From: an uncultured Ruminococcus sp. | GTDB lineage: Bacteria; Bacillota; Clostridia; Oscillospirales; Ruminococcaceae | Direction of reading: 5' to 3' | NCBI GenBank assembly: GCA_910584195.1 | Contig: CAJTYV010000044.1 | Location: 1 to 17,446, forward strand | DNA: 17,446 nucleotides | Shown here: positions 1 through 7,311 of the stretch, piece after piece | Layout of the letters: every line of letters begins with the position of its first letter | How positions within the stretch are numbered: position 1 is the first letter of the stretch | Notes under the pieces: model-generated | What the model was told of the DNA's origin: nothing | The model's database searches: none | What the model saw: the letters and a program-made list of their open reading frames with translations, nothing else | Translations under genes and position numbers: made by a program

Positions 1-225
1 ATCGTTCATATTCCCATTGACGGTTGCACGGGTGTACTGCTCGGCCGGAGTTGTTACGCTTGCTACAGAAATCCAGTCTGTGTTGTGAATCGTCACACCA
101 ATAATTTTGCCATCCATAGAAGCGTAGGGCATATCGATTCGATTGGGATTGTGCTTGGTGAGCAAGTATTCGTTGACGGTCACACCACCAAGAGTTGTAG
201 TTTTATCGGGTTTTAAGATTGCCAT
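1..225 (-). CDS. N-acetylmuramoyl-L-alanine amidase (endolysin), N-terminal part only
   Basis: The gene begins at ATG 225 and runs off the left edge; 75 codons are present. The peptide contains GVTIHNTDWI (residues 43-52). This is the start of the zinc amidase (Amidase_2/PGRP) fold, and His47 is in the position of the first zinc ligand. The following TTPAEQYTRATVNGNM stretch is typical of Firmicutes phage endolysins. The enzyme would cut the bond between muramic acid and L-alanine in host peptidoglycan at lysis. AAGGAGG lies at good spacing before the ATG, inside the end of the holin gene. The holin stop is one base upstream, so holin and endolysin form a coupled lysis pair. The rest of the catalytic domain and any cell-wall-binding domain are outside the window. 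Confidence 0.88.
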   Translation of the reverse strand, partial: MAILKPDKTTTLGGVTVNEYLLTKHNPNRIDMPYASMDGKIIGVTIHNTDWISVASVTTPAEQYTRATVNGNMND

Positions 226-226
226 A

Positions 227-676
227 TTATTCGTCCTCCTTGTTGTTTTCAGTTGTTTCTTCATCAGTTCTGCCGACTTTCGTCTGCAAAACATCGATTG
301 CTTTCTTAATTGCGGGCGGATAGGGAATTCCGATAAGTGACGTATTTTCCACAATTGACAGCAGTTCATTCAGGCAAAAACTGATGCAGACTGCGTCACG
401 GATATACGTCGTTCCGAGCATAATATCCATACGGACAGCAACTGCAATCAGCATCAAGGTACATACCTTTTTTGCAAGTCCGAACCAGCCTGCTTTTGAC
501 GATAAACCGCCGCTTTCGGTGTGTTTGGACTTCTTCATGGCGGCAGTTACGATCCCAGTAAAAAAGTCAATCGACATGAAAATCACAAGCGTGACCAGTG
601 CGGAGTCCCAACCGCCAAAAATAGCGGCTATGAAGCCGCCCACAAGTCCTGCGATTGTACAGATTGTTTCTTTCAT
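227..676 (-). CDS. Phage holin, toxin secretion/phage lysis (Cph1-type) family
   Basis: A small membrane protein of about 149 aa, expected to make the lesion in the cytoplasmic membrane that releases the endolysin encoded just downstream. Hydrophobic segments are visible near the N-terminus (TICTIAGLVGGFIAAIFGG) and in WDSALVTLVIFMSIDFFTGI. The latter matches the family hallmark W..AL..L..FM.ID..TGI (Phage_holin_4_1). A further hydrophobic stretch, KVCTLMLIAVAVRMDIML, follows. The C-terminus is highly charged (DEETTENNKEDE), as usual for cytoplasmic holin tails. I chose ATG 676 because AAAGGAAG sits about 6 nt upstream. ATG 682 is too close to that site, and the longer frame to 748 has no ribosome binding site and would run across the methyltransferase terminator. 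The terminator lies about 30 nt upstream, so holin expression probably depends on late readthrough. Confidence 0.9.
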   Translation of the reverse strand: MKETICTIAGLVGGFIAAIFGGWDSALVTLVIFMSIDFFTGIVTAAMKKSKHTESGGLSSKAGWFGLAKKVCTLMLIAVAVRMDIMLGTTYIRDAVCISFCLNELLSIVENTSLIGIPYPPAIKKAIDVLQTKVGRTDEETTENNKEDE

Positions 677-704
677 TTCCATCTTCCTTTCGTAATTTGG
701 GTAT

Positions 705-739
705 AAAAATACCGCTTGCAGAATCAATTCGCAAACGGT
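705..739 (-). terminator. Rho-independent terminator of the methyltransferase moron
   Basis: On the minus strand, ACCGTTTGC (739-731) pairs with GCAAGCGGT (719-711) with one G-U pair. The stem extends inward through GAAT/ATTC with one bulged T. A short T-tract, ATTTTTAT, follows immediately (710-704). It starts 34 nt after the methyltransferase stop codon and ends about 28 nt before the holin start. The stem also exists on the plus strand, but the T-run there is poor, so the minus-strand reading is preferred. Confidence 0.7.
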
Positions 740-772
740 TATTTTCAAATATTTAGTTGTACAAACTGGGAT

Positions 773-1390
773 TTAATGTTCAAAATCTAATTGAACTAAT
801 TTCTTTCCATTTGGTAATAGATTTTCTTTCTGCATAATCAGTTTATATCCAATGTCTTTCAAAGTTTGAATCAATAAAGTTTCTTCCATTTGGCGATGAA
901 CTTTATCAAGGATATCAAATACATGAATATATGGTGAATTGGATACCCAGCTGTCATCTACATTTATCTGAATAATACATGAAACGTATTTTGGCTGTAC
1001 TTGTTCAACTGCTTTTTGAAAGCAGTCATATCCAATATATTCAATTAACAAATTAGCAATCAATAATTCTGCTCTTGGAAGTTTATTTGTTTCTTCAATC
1101 AAATTTAATTGTACACATTCCAGTATATTGGAAATATCTGAATATCTTTCTTTAACTGCCGTCAAGTATTCTTTGTTAATATCAATGCCATATACTTTTT
1201 TTAATTTGTTTTTGTTAATATGTTCCAGACCATTACCACCAGCAATTCCCAAAATCATAACAGAATTTACGGAATATTCATTAAATTGACCTTTCATCAT
1301 TTGGTTCATGATTTGTAATTGCATAACGGAATCTAATTTCATATGGTTCTCATAGTCAGATAACGATATTTCTTCCCAAGGATTAGCCAT
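773..1390 (-). CDS. Class I SAM-dependent methyltransferase (cargo/moron gene)
   Basis: A 205 aa protein with a Rossmann-type methyltransferase core. Motif I is VMILGIAGGNGLEHI (glycine-rich SAM-binding loop), followed by an acidic strand end, VYGIDINKEYL (ribose-binding position). A motif IV-like strand, AELLIANLLIEYIGY, comes later. There is no DPPY/NPPY or PC motif, so it does not look like an adenine-N6 or cytosine DNA methylase. A small-molecule or protein substrate is more likely, but I cannot identify it. The gene is visibly more AT-rich than the flanking phage genes and has its own promoter and terminator, which points to acquired cargo expressed from the lysogen. GAGGAG lies 9 nt before ATG 1390; ATG 1399 and ATG 1396 are too close to it, so translation probably starts at MANPWEE. 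Confidence 0.85.
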   Translation of the reverse strand: MANPWEEISLSDYENHMKLDSVMQLQIMNQMMKGQFNEYSVNSVMILGIAGGNGLEHINKNKLKKVYGIDINKEYLTAVKERYSDISNILECVQLNLIEETNKLPRAELLIANLLIEYIGYDCFQKAVEQVQPKYVSCIIQINVDDSWVSNSPYIHVFDILDKVHRQMEETLLIQTLKDIGYKLIMQKENLLPNGKKLVQLDFEH

Positions 1391-1428
1391 ATACATCATC
1401 TCCTCAAATCCCGATTCTTCTTACCCTT

Positions 1429-1457
1429 ATTATATTACCCCACCCCGAAAAAGTCAA
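1429..1457 (-). promoter_or_regulatory. Sigma-A promoter of the methyltransferase
   Basis: On the minus strand, TTGACT (-35, 1457-1452) is followed by exactly 17 nt and then TATAAT (-10, 1434-1429). This is one mismatch from the full consensus. The -35 box overlaps the TGA stop of the upstream fibre gene. The predicted transcript starts about 30 nt upstream of the methyltransferase start codon. Confidence 0.8.
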
Positions 1458-3148
1458 TTCAAAACCTGAATCTTTTTTATCAACGGATGCGTATTGTCAG
1501 ATGTACCCGTCCATGCAAGATAATACTCGCCTGCAGGAATACCAGAACAAGAAATTAACGTGGTGATGTAATTAACGGAATACAGCCATTCAAAGGAAAT
1601 TTTACGGCAGTCGTTATTCTTTATTTTCTCAAAAATGAAGTCAGCAATCGGAGTATTTTCAGATCTGCCGTCCGGCGAAACAAAGCACAATTCGCTATTA
1701 GAATTTGCACCTGCGAGATACTCCAAAAGCACCTTGCTGTTTGGGGTAATTTTAACAAGATTACAGAATGCGGACTGAATTGTCACACCCCAGTTGAAAA
1801 CAGAAGAGCTGTAATTCAGCGAAAAATCGGTGTTTTCACTGCAAAAATCATGGTACTGCTCTACAAACCGCATAAACGGATATGTTCCGTTGTTGACCAT
1901 AAAAACAAGGCTGTTATCGTACTGTTCAAACACACCACTACTAGCCGAAAACAGCGTAACTGCGTTATTTTCGCTTGTAATCTTTGATTCCAAAATTGTA
2001 ATTCTGTTCTCTAAATTTAAAATCGCATCGTTCTGATTCTGCTGGTCATACTGGGTCGAATCCTGAAATTGTTGCAATTCAGTCTTAACATCGGAAATTT
2101 TATCCCATTTTGCCACCTTTGCAGACGTTAAACTGTTGAGCAGCGTCAGATTATGATGCCAATGTGCCTGCGAAATGACAGGTTCAACGGATTCCCTGAT
2201 CGTCTGAATATCATATTTGGTGCTGTCCTCAAACTGCTGTAAACCGTCTAACAAAGTCAATTGTTCAGCTGTCAACATATCCAGAACCGCCATATTTTCA
2301 TGTGAATGAAGCTCTCTCGTCAGCGGAATCATTGCTTCACGAATGGCAAGTGCTTCATCTGCAAGAACCTTTTTAGTCGCATAGTCGGACGGCTGAATTT
2401 CCGCAAGTTTACGCTGTTCTTCCAGTGTATAGCTTGCCGTGATTTCATCTAAAACAGACTGATTTTCATGCTCGTGGGATTTCAACAACAGCGGATTTGT
2501 GATTTTCTGAATCATCAATTCAACAGCAGAAGTCGGTGAATAATCTGACATATCGGGAGTGATTCCATCAACGCCATCTCTGCCGTCCTTGCCATCTTTT
2601 CCATCCATACCATTTTTACCGTCAATGCCATCCTTACCCGGCAGTCCGTCAGCACCTTTCAAGCTTTCCAGCCATTCCGCAACCGTACCTACAAATCCAT
2701 TTTCCTTGGCAATCTCATAAGCTGAAAGACCGTCTTTACCATCCACACCTGCCTGAATATCGGCAATTTTCTGCAACAACTGCGTGTACAGATCAGGCGT
2801 TGGCGGTATGGGGGTATCATCATCTCCCACAAATCCAGATTCACGAATGTTTAAGGTAACCGGAACTGTTGTTGCACGGACAGTCGTGTCACTTTCTGCA
2901 TCATAGCCGAAAACAGACATCTTCACCACACCTACATGAAGTTCCGCAGGCAAATGACAGGAAGTGCCGTCAAATCCAAGAACGATACTGTACGTTTCAT
3001 CACACTGCGAAAACTGCACCACTTTGTGAAATTTCTTCCAATCGCCGTCAAAAACAAATTTCAGATTAACAAAAGAAATTTGATGGTCGGCTATGACTTC
3101 ACGCTCCAGAACTTCAATTTTCTGCTGTTTTACGAGAAATTTCCACAT
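1454..3148 (-). CDS. Phage baseplate upper protein / tail fibre with collagen-like and HxH repeats
   Basis: A 564 aa structural protein. The N-terminal ~110 residues form a beta-rich domain (MWKFLVKQQKIEVLEREVI, then a region rich in FDGDW/VLGFDG turns) like BppU-type baseplate upper proteins. A SAYEIAKENGFVGTVAEWL linker common in phage fibres follows. Next are about 11 Gly-X-Y triplets (GADGLPGKDGIDGKNGMDGK and onward), then three units starting with H-x-H (HEHEN, HSHEN, HWHHN) each followed by a leucine-rich helix. The C-terminal ~170 residues are unassigned and may be the receptor-binding head. Such fibres are normally trimers. The start is ATG 3148, which shares its A with the upstream stop (TGATG) and follows GGAGG at about 10 nt. 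The frame also opens to 3169, but that start would place the ribosome site inside the gene. Confidence 0.82.
   Translation of the reverse strand: MWKFLVKQQKIEVLEREVIADHQISFVNLKFVFDGDWKKFHKVVQFSQCDETYSIVLGFDGTSCHLPAELHVGVVKMSVFGYDAESDTTVRATTVPVTLNIRESGFVGDDDTPIPPTPDLYTQLLQKIADIQAGVDGKDGLSAYEIAKENGFVGTVAEWLESLKGADGLPGKDGIDGKNGMDGKDGKDGRDGVDGITPDMSDYSPTSAVELMIQKITNPLLLKSHEHENQSVLDEITASYTLEEQRKLAEIQPSDYATKKVLADEALAIREAMIPLTRELHSHENMAVLDMLTAEQLTLLDGLQQFEDSTKYDIQTIRESVEPVISQAHWHHNLTLLNSLTSAKVAKWDKISDVKTELQQFQDSTQYDQQNQNDAILNLENRITILESKITSENNAVTLFSASSGVFEQYDNSLVFMVNNGTYPFMRFVEQYHDFCSENTDFSLNYSSSVFNWGVTIQSAFCNLVKITPNSKVLLEYLAGANSNSELCFVSPDGRSENTPIADFIFEKIKNNDCRKISFEWLYSVNYITTLISCSGIPAGEYYLAWTGTSDNTHPLIKKIQVLN
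2558..2656 (-). repeat. Collagen-like Gly-X-Y coding repeats
   Basis: Eleven consecutive Gly-X-Y triplets inside the baseplate fibre gene, mostly GKDG/GIDG/GMDG type. In DNA they appear as degenerate 9-bp units on the plus strand (for example ccatcttttccatccatacc). They predict a short triple-helical rod between the N-terminal attachment domain and the HxH/coiled-coil stalk. Confidence 0.8.
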
Positions 3149-4503
3149 CAGTTCTTTACCTCCTTCCACACACTATTTTCGGAATCATACTCCATATAGC
3201 CGTCGGTACACTGAATTCTTTCAAGCATCGATTCCTGAACACCGCCATGACCGTCCCAAAGATGACCTTTCCCAACTTCTGCCCACTGTGCAAGCGTTCC
3301 TCCGTAGGTGATTTCCCGCAGATTATCGCAGTAAACAAAGCACGAATCCGCAATATATTTACAGCCCACACTAATCGTAACATCCGTCAGCGAAATGCAG
3401 CCGGAGAACGCCACAGAGCCTGTTTTCTCGCACTGGATATTGACGCTTTTCAGCGACTCACAATGGAAAAATGCATATCTGCCGAAATTCTTCACCGTTG
3501 CAGGAATATACACATTTTCAAGTTTGGAAGCCGTAAATGCACCCACGCCAATCGTTGTGAGCGATGCCGGAAATTCAATGGATGTTATCGCTGTGCGGTT
3601 GAAAGTCAGATCGCCGATGCGCTCCAGATTCCTCGGCAATACGATGCTTTGAAGATTAAAGCAAGCCGCAAACAGCCAGTTTCCGAGAGCCGTGATATCG
3701 CTTGAAAGCTTAACTTTTTGAATGCTTTCATTTTCATAAAACGGGGAATCCGGCTCGTCAGAATAGCCAAGCTGAATCGCAAATCCGGTGTAATCGTTTG
3801 TCGAACCGTTTCCGCTGATGCTTAGCGTACCGTCAGAATACTGCGTATAATAGGCATTTTCGCCAATCTGACCAATGTCTGAAATTTCGCCGGTTATACT
3901 GCTGATACGCTCCGAAAGTTCGCCAAGCTGCTCCTGAATATTTTCAAGCAAGCGGTTATTTTTCTCGTAAGCATCGAGAATTTCCGACACCTTGCACCTG
4001 CCCAAAATACACCTGCAATAGCCACAAACATTGCTGTCATCACGATAATCGTACCAGTCAAGTTTGGTCAGAGAAGTCGCACCAACGTTCAGACGAACAG
4101 CGTAAAGCAGAAGCCTTGTGCGGTTTTCATCGGTTGGAATTACCGGCAAGGCTGGATTTTCAGCAGGTGTGCCGGGAACGATTTCAAGCCGGACAGCACG
4201 GACGCTTTCAGAAGTATCGCACACGATTGCGATTGAAACATATCGTGGCAGGCTTTCATCCTGATATTCCGTTAAGTCAATGCTGTAACGTGAATCGTTG
4301 ACGAAATAATGCCCATTTATCCATGCTTTTCCACGTCCTACAATCACTTTTAATCCACTTGACGCAGCCGTTAATTTGAAACAGTCACCATAATTATCCT
4401 GAATCCCGTTGCAAATTAAACTACCGAGATAGTCGCAGAAGTTCTCGGCAGTGTACGTTCTGTCAAGTCCTTTTGAGTTGAAAAATCCGCTGTAAAATGC
4501 CAT
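3148..4503 (-). CDS. Phage tail/baseplate protein with C-terminal BspA-type leucine-rich repeats
   Basis: A 451 aa protein beginning MAFYSGFFNSKGLDRTYTAE, an N-terminus typical of a Clostridia phage baseplate/fibre family. A beta-rich region of about 150 residues (LKVIVGRGKAWINGHYFVND) follows. Next is the Cys cluster VCGYCRCILGRC (about residues 159-170), a possible metal or disulfide site, and a short coiled coil (NNRLLENIQEQLGELSERIS). From about residue 259 to 402 there are roughly six LRR_5/BspA-type repeats (LTTIGVGAFTASKLENVYIP style) ending in GGTLAQWAEV, the usual terminal cap. LRRs suggest a role in binding a host surface ligand. ATG 4503 was chosen because AAAGGAG lies about 10 nt upstream; a GTG at 4512 also exists and overlaps the upstream stop. 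The stop overlaps the next gene's ATG. Confidence 0.83.
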   Translation of the reverse strand: MAFYSGFFNSKGLDRTYTAENFCDYLGSLICNGIQDNYGDCFKLTAASSGLKVIVGRGKAWINGHYFVNDSRYSIDLTEYQDESLPRYVSIAIVCDTSESVRAVRLEIVPGTPAENPALPVIPTDENRTRLLLYAVRLNVGATSLTKLDWYDYRDDSNVCGYCRCILGRCKVSEILDAYEKNNRLLENIQEQLGELSERISSITGEISDIGQIGENAYYTQYSDGTLSISGNGSTNDYTGFAIQLGYSDEPDSPFYENESIQKVKLSSDITALGNWLFAACFNLQSIVLPRNLERIGDLTFNRTAITSIEFPASLTTIGVGAFTASKLENVYIPATVKNFGRYAFFHCESLKSVNIQCEKTGSVAFSGCISLTDVTISVGCKYIADSCFVYCDNLREITYGGTLAQWAEVGKGHLWDGHGGVQESMLERIQCTDGYMEYDSENSVWKEVKN

Positions 4504-4508
4504 AATAA

Positions 4509-5621
4509 TCACACTCCTTTAAACGTTGGTGTCAAATTTCTTCCGTTCTGGTCAAAACTTTCAATCATGTCAATAATCTGAATCTTCGGCTGTATCAAGC
4601 CAAATCGTTTATGCTCAACGGTCACATAATCGCCGACAAAATAGTCGGTGTTGTAGCGGAATTGTGTAGACTGCACTGCAATCTGAGATTCCGAGGCAGT
4701 CATTGGCAGAACGATTTTTTCCTTGCCGCGTTCTTTGAGAAGTTCAATATATTCATCGTCTGAAATCGGCTTAGATTCGCCGTTTTCCTGCTGTTCATCC
4801 GCCATATCCTTTGCGTCCACATAGACCTCGTAACGCTCTAAAAAGGACGGCTCGCTGCCGTCAAAGTACGTTGTTCGCTTACGTTCTGCACCTTCGCCCT
4901 TTCCCAGAACATAGGCAAAATTCCTCTGTGCAGAAATATCAGTGGAATATGTGAATGACAGTAAGTTTGTGTATCCGTCCGAGAAAATAATGTGGGGATT
5001 TTCGTTCTGTAAAATGCTGCGGTCAGTACCCTCAGAAAGATCAAGAACCATTTTGTATTGCTCTCCGAAATCTTTCACAAGTCGGATATTTGCAGTACCG
5101 CCAACTTTTTCGCAGACAGTGTAGATCCACCGCATCAGATTATCATAGCTGACCTGCAAAGTAGCCGTTTTGTCCCAGCAAACACCCGATATCGTTCCGA
5201 GCGAAAGTCCCGGAATCCTGCGATTATCAGCACTGATTGCATTCTGCGAAACAACAGACCGCACAATCTCCGAGTAACTTGTCTGCGATGTGAAAGAGCA
5301 AGTCGGATAGATAATCCTGCGTTCCAGCAGGCACATCAAAAAGCGACCACTCACAATGAGATAATCGCCATCCTCTGCGTCTGTTTCGATTTTTACGGAT
5401 TCAATCAGTCCAAAATGCTCCTTGTCATCATCTCTGCCGACGATTCTTCCAGTCTTAAAAATCTCAATATTCCGTGGATTTGCGGCGATATATACTTCAA
5501 AACTGCCACATTGATAATATTCCACATCCCACAAAAGTGAGGAAAAACTATCACATATTGCTTCAAGGGTGATGTTCAGCTTTTCGCCATCAGCCAACAT
5601 ATTATAAACTTCAATCTGCAT
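4509..5621 (-). CDS. Siphovirus ReqiPepy6 Gp37-like baseplate (tail-associated) protein
   Basis: A 370 aa protein that follows the distal tail protein, the slot normally taken by the tail-associated/Gp27-like hub protein. The N-terminus, MQIEVYNMLADGEKLNITLE, and the motif FEVYIAANPRN are consistent with the Gp37_Gp68 family. The segment LLWDVEYYQCGSFEVYI matches the usual W...Y...G.FE core. GRIVGRDDDKEHFGLIESVK and the C-terminal YFVGDYVTVEHKRFGL resemble beta-barrel elements of T4 gp27-like hubs. Its expected role is to seal the tail tip and hold the fibres encoded downstream. The length is near the family norm and no damage is seen. AGGAG lies 7 nt before the ATG, which is 2 nt after the Dit stop. 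Confidence 0.8.
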   Translation of the reverse strand: MQIEVYNMLADGEKLNITLEAICDSFSSLLWDVEYYQCGSFEVYIAANPRNIEIFKTGRIVGRDDDKEHFGLIESVKIETDAEDGDYLIVSGRFLMCLLERRIIYPTCSFTSQTSYSEIVRSVVSQNAISADNRRIPGLSLGTISGVCWDKTATLQVSYDNLMRWIYTVCEKVGGTANIRLVKDFGEQYKMVLDLSEGTDRSILQNENPHIIFSDGYTNLLSFTYSTDISAQRNFAYVLGKGEGAERKRTTYFDGSEPSFLERYEVYVDAKDMADEQQENGESKPISDDEYIELLKERGKEKIVLPMTASESQIAVQSTQFRYNTDYFVGDYVTVEHKRFGLIQPKIQIIDMIESFDQNGRNLTPTFKGV

Positions 5622-5623
5622 AG

Positions 5624-6475
5624 CTAAACTCCTAAATAAGCATTTCTATGAATTAAACGGACTTTCAGCTTGGAAATACCGCCCGATGCACGAAGATAAA
5701 ATTTGTTTTCTCCCGTCCGCAATGTCAGCCATGTTGAACCTGAAACAAGGCGATTGATGATATTAGTGGTGACACCCTCACGCTCTAATGTGACCGTTTT
5801 ATTTCCGGTTTTTGTGGTGATCGTGATTTTATTGCCCTCCAGAATTTCACCTTGAATCTGCATATATTCGTCAGTTTCAGCATTGTAAAGCGTTGGATTG
5901 ATTGCAGGACCTCCGCTGATTTCAAGCGTGAATCCGACTTCATCGCCGTCGTTGACAATGGTCATCATGTTCTTGGTGTTATATTTTCCCAGCGGAAACG
6001 GCTTGTCATCGTCAGGGAAGATAAAGTGAAATGCACCTAAAATCTGCGAATATTCGGCAATCTGTGTTTCGGTGGAATACCAATAAATATCGGGACAGAT
6101 GATGGAAATCTGTCCTTTTGTTAGCTGCTCAAAATTCTCCATTTCACAGGTCTCCACGATTCCCTCGGCATACACGGAGATATTTTTTGTGGAATAATAT
6201 ATCTTGACATAGCGTGAGGGCTTGACCACTTTATACAGCTCATGCCGTCTTTTCTCCACACCAAATCCACGCATTTCAAAGGAAATAACCACATTCCGCT
6301 TTTCGATGAAAGAGTTGTTCAGGTAGCTGCCGTCCATGCCTGCATAAGATGATGTGCTTATCGTTCCGACTGGTGGATTCAGTCCTTCTATTTTTGAGAA
6401 TAGGAAGCGGTTTGCTGTCTGTGAGAGATCAATTTTCTGACCTGATTCGTTTTCTAAAATTAAAGTGTTGAACAT
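5624..6475 (-). CDS. Distal tail protein Dit (Sipho_tail family)
   Basis: A 283 aa protein with the order expected for Dit. An N-terminal half (residues 1-130) contains FLFSKIEGLNPP, followed by the SYAGMDGSYLNNSFIEKRNV motif region common to Gram-positive phage Dit proteins and a beta-rich belt domain. A second half includes PTLYNAETDEYMQIQGEIL and ends in TLRTGENKFYLRASGGISKL, the usual galectin-like C-terminal domain. Dit forms a hexamer joining the tail tube to the baseplate. The ribosome site AAAGGAGG lies 8 nt before ATG 6475. In most siphoviruses Dit directly follows the tape measure gene. Here about 1.8 kb of oppositely oriented cargo separates the two. Confidence 0.87.
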   Translation of the reverse strand: MFNTLILENESGQKIDLSQTANRFLFSKIEGLNPPVGTISTSSYAGMDGSYLNNSFIEKRNVVISFEMRGFGVEKRRHELYKVVKPSRYVKIYYSTKNISVYAEGIVETCEMENFEQLTKGQISIICPDIYWYSTETQIAEYSQILGAFHFIFPDDDKPFPLGKYNTKNMMTIVNDGDEVGFTLEISGGPAINPTLYNAETDEYMQIQGEILEGNKITITTKTGNKTVTLEREGVTTNIINRLVSGSTWLTLRTGENKFYLRASGGISKLKVRLIHRNAYLGV

Positions 6476-6546
6476 GAAAATCGCCTCCTTTCTGTGGATT
6501 TACTTTTTCAATGGGTGTGGGATATAATTATAACAGACAAAAAACG

Positions 6547-6561
6547 GAGTTTATATAACTC
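6547..6561. repeat. Small inverted repeat upstream of the redox cassette promoter
   Basis: GAGTT (6547-6551) and AACTC (6557-6561) form a perfect 5-bp dyad around TATAT. It is flanked by a direct repeat of ACGGAG at 6544-6549 and 6563-6568. The dyad ends 13 nt upstream of the -35 box, so it could be an operator for the XRE-type regulator in the cassette. This assignment is speculative. Confidence 0.3.
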
Positions 6562-6574
6562 TACGGAGCGTGGA

Positions 6575-6603
6575 TTGACATTCTTTCTGTTCAGTTGTAT
6601 AAT
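6575..6603 (+). promoter_or_regulatory. Consensus sigma-A promoter of the redox cassette
   Basis: TTGACA (6575-6580), a 17-nt spacer, and TATAAT (6598-6603): a perfect consensus promoter pointing into the plus-strand cassette, 32 nt before its first start codon. A perfect consensus suggests strong basal transcription in the lysogen unless it is repressed. Confidence 0.88.
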
Positions 6604-6635
6604 GAAATTACACGAAAGAGAAAGGAATGGGGATC

Positions 6636-7307
6636 ATGAAAATTACAGTATTTAACGGCAGTCCAAGCGGCAGAAACAGTGCAACAAATGTCATAGCAGA
6701 TTCCTTTTTGAAAGGTGCAGAATCTGCCGGAGCCGAAACGCATAATATCTTTTTATGCGAGAAACATATAAAACATTGCAGCGGTTGTTTTTCATGCTGG
6801 TTTAAAACACCCGGAAAATGTGTTTATCACGATGATATGCCGGAGCTTTTAAATCTATATAATTCATCCGATATCGTCTGTTTTGCAACTCCCGTTTACA
6901 CATGGAACTATACAGCGTATCTGAAAAATTTTGTTGACAGACTCGCACCGCTGAAAAGTCCTCTTGTAAATGAAAATCATGGAAATTTTGATCTTGCCGA
7001 TACAAAACCTCGTGAGCAAAGGTTTATGGTGATCGCAAACTGCGGTTTTCCCGGCGATAATAATTTTGAGGTTATGCATACTTCTTTTGCCTGCTGCCAT
7101 CCGTTCCTGGAGATTTACCGCAATTGCGGCAAACTTCTGAAATCCACAAATGAGGATATTAAAAAGATCGTGAATGAATATCTTAAAGCGGTTCAGCAAG
7201 CCGGATTTGAAACAGTCATGGGTGACATTTCAGAAGAAACGCAGGAAAGGCTGAATATGCCGCTTATGTCTGTTGCAGACTACATAAAATATATTGGAAT
7301 GGGCTGA
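6636..7307 (+). CDS. Flavodoxin-fold NAD(P)H-dependent oxidoreductase, iron-sulfur flavoprotein-like
   Basis: A 223 aa protein with an FMN-binding flavodoxin fold. The N-terminal strand and phosphate loop are ITVFNGSPSGRNSATNVI (residues 3-20). The second FMN loop is DIVCFATPVYTWNYTAYLKN (about 79-98), followed by FVDRLAP. Between them is CSGCFSCW...GKC (Cys48, 51, 54, 62), a C-x2-C-x2-C-x7-C pattern. This fits the compact motif that binds a 4Fe-4S cluster in archaeal/clostridial iron-sulfur flavoproteins, so electron transfer from NAD(P)H or ferredoxin to an unknown acceptor is plausible. Many NADPH-dependent FMN reductases keep similar cysteines, so the cluster is not proven. AAAGGA is 9 nt before ATG 6636; ATG 6627 is too close. 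First gene of a three-gene cassette. Confidence 0.85.
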   Translation: MKITVFNGSPSGRNSATNVIADSFLKGAESAGAETHNIFLCEKHIKHCSGCFSCWFKTPGKCVYHDDMPELLNLYNSSDIVCFATPVYTWNYTAYLKNFVDRLAPLKSPLVNENHGNFDLADTKPREQRFMVIANCGFPGDNNFEVMHTSFACCHPFLEIYRNCGKLLKSTNEDIKKIVNEYLKAVQQAGFETVMGDISEETQERLNMPLMSVADYIKYIGMG

Positions 7308-7311
7308 TATA

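Noticed and set aside
773..1390. DNA methyltransferase/anti-restriction function for the moron
   Set aside because: No DPPY, NPPY or Pro-Cys catalytic motif is visible; only the generic class I SAM-binding core is supported.
6523..6532. TATAATTATA palindrome as a -10 box for Dit transcription on the minus strand
   Set aside because: No acceptable -35 hexamer lies 16-18 nt upstream on the minus strand, so it was kept only as part of a speculative regulatory region.
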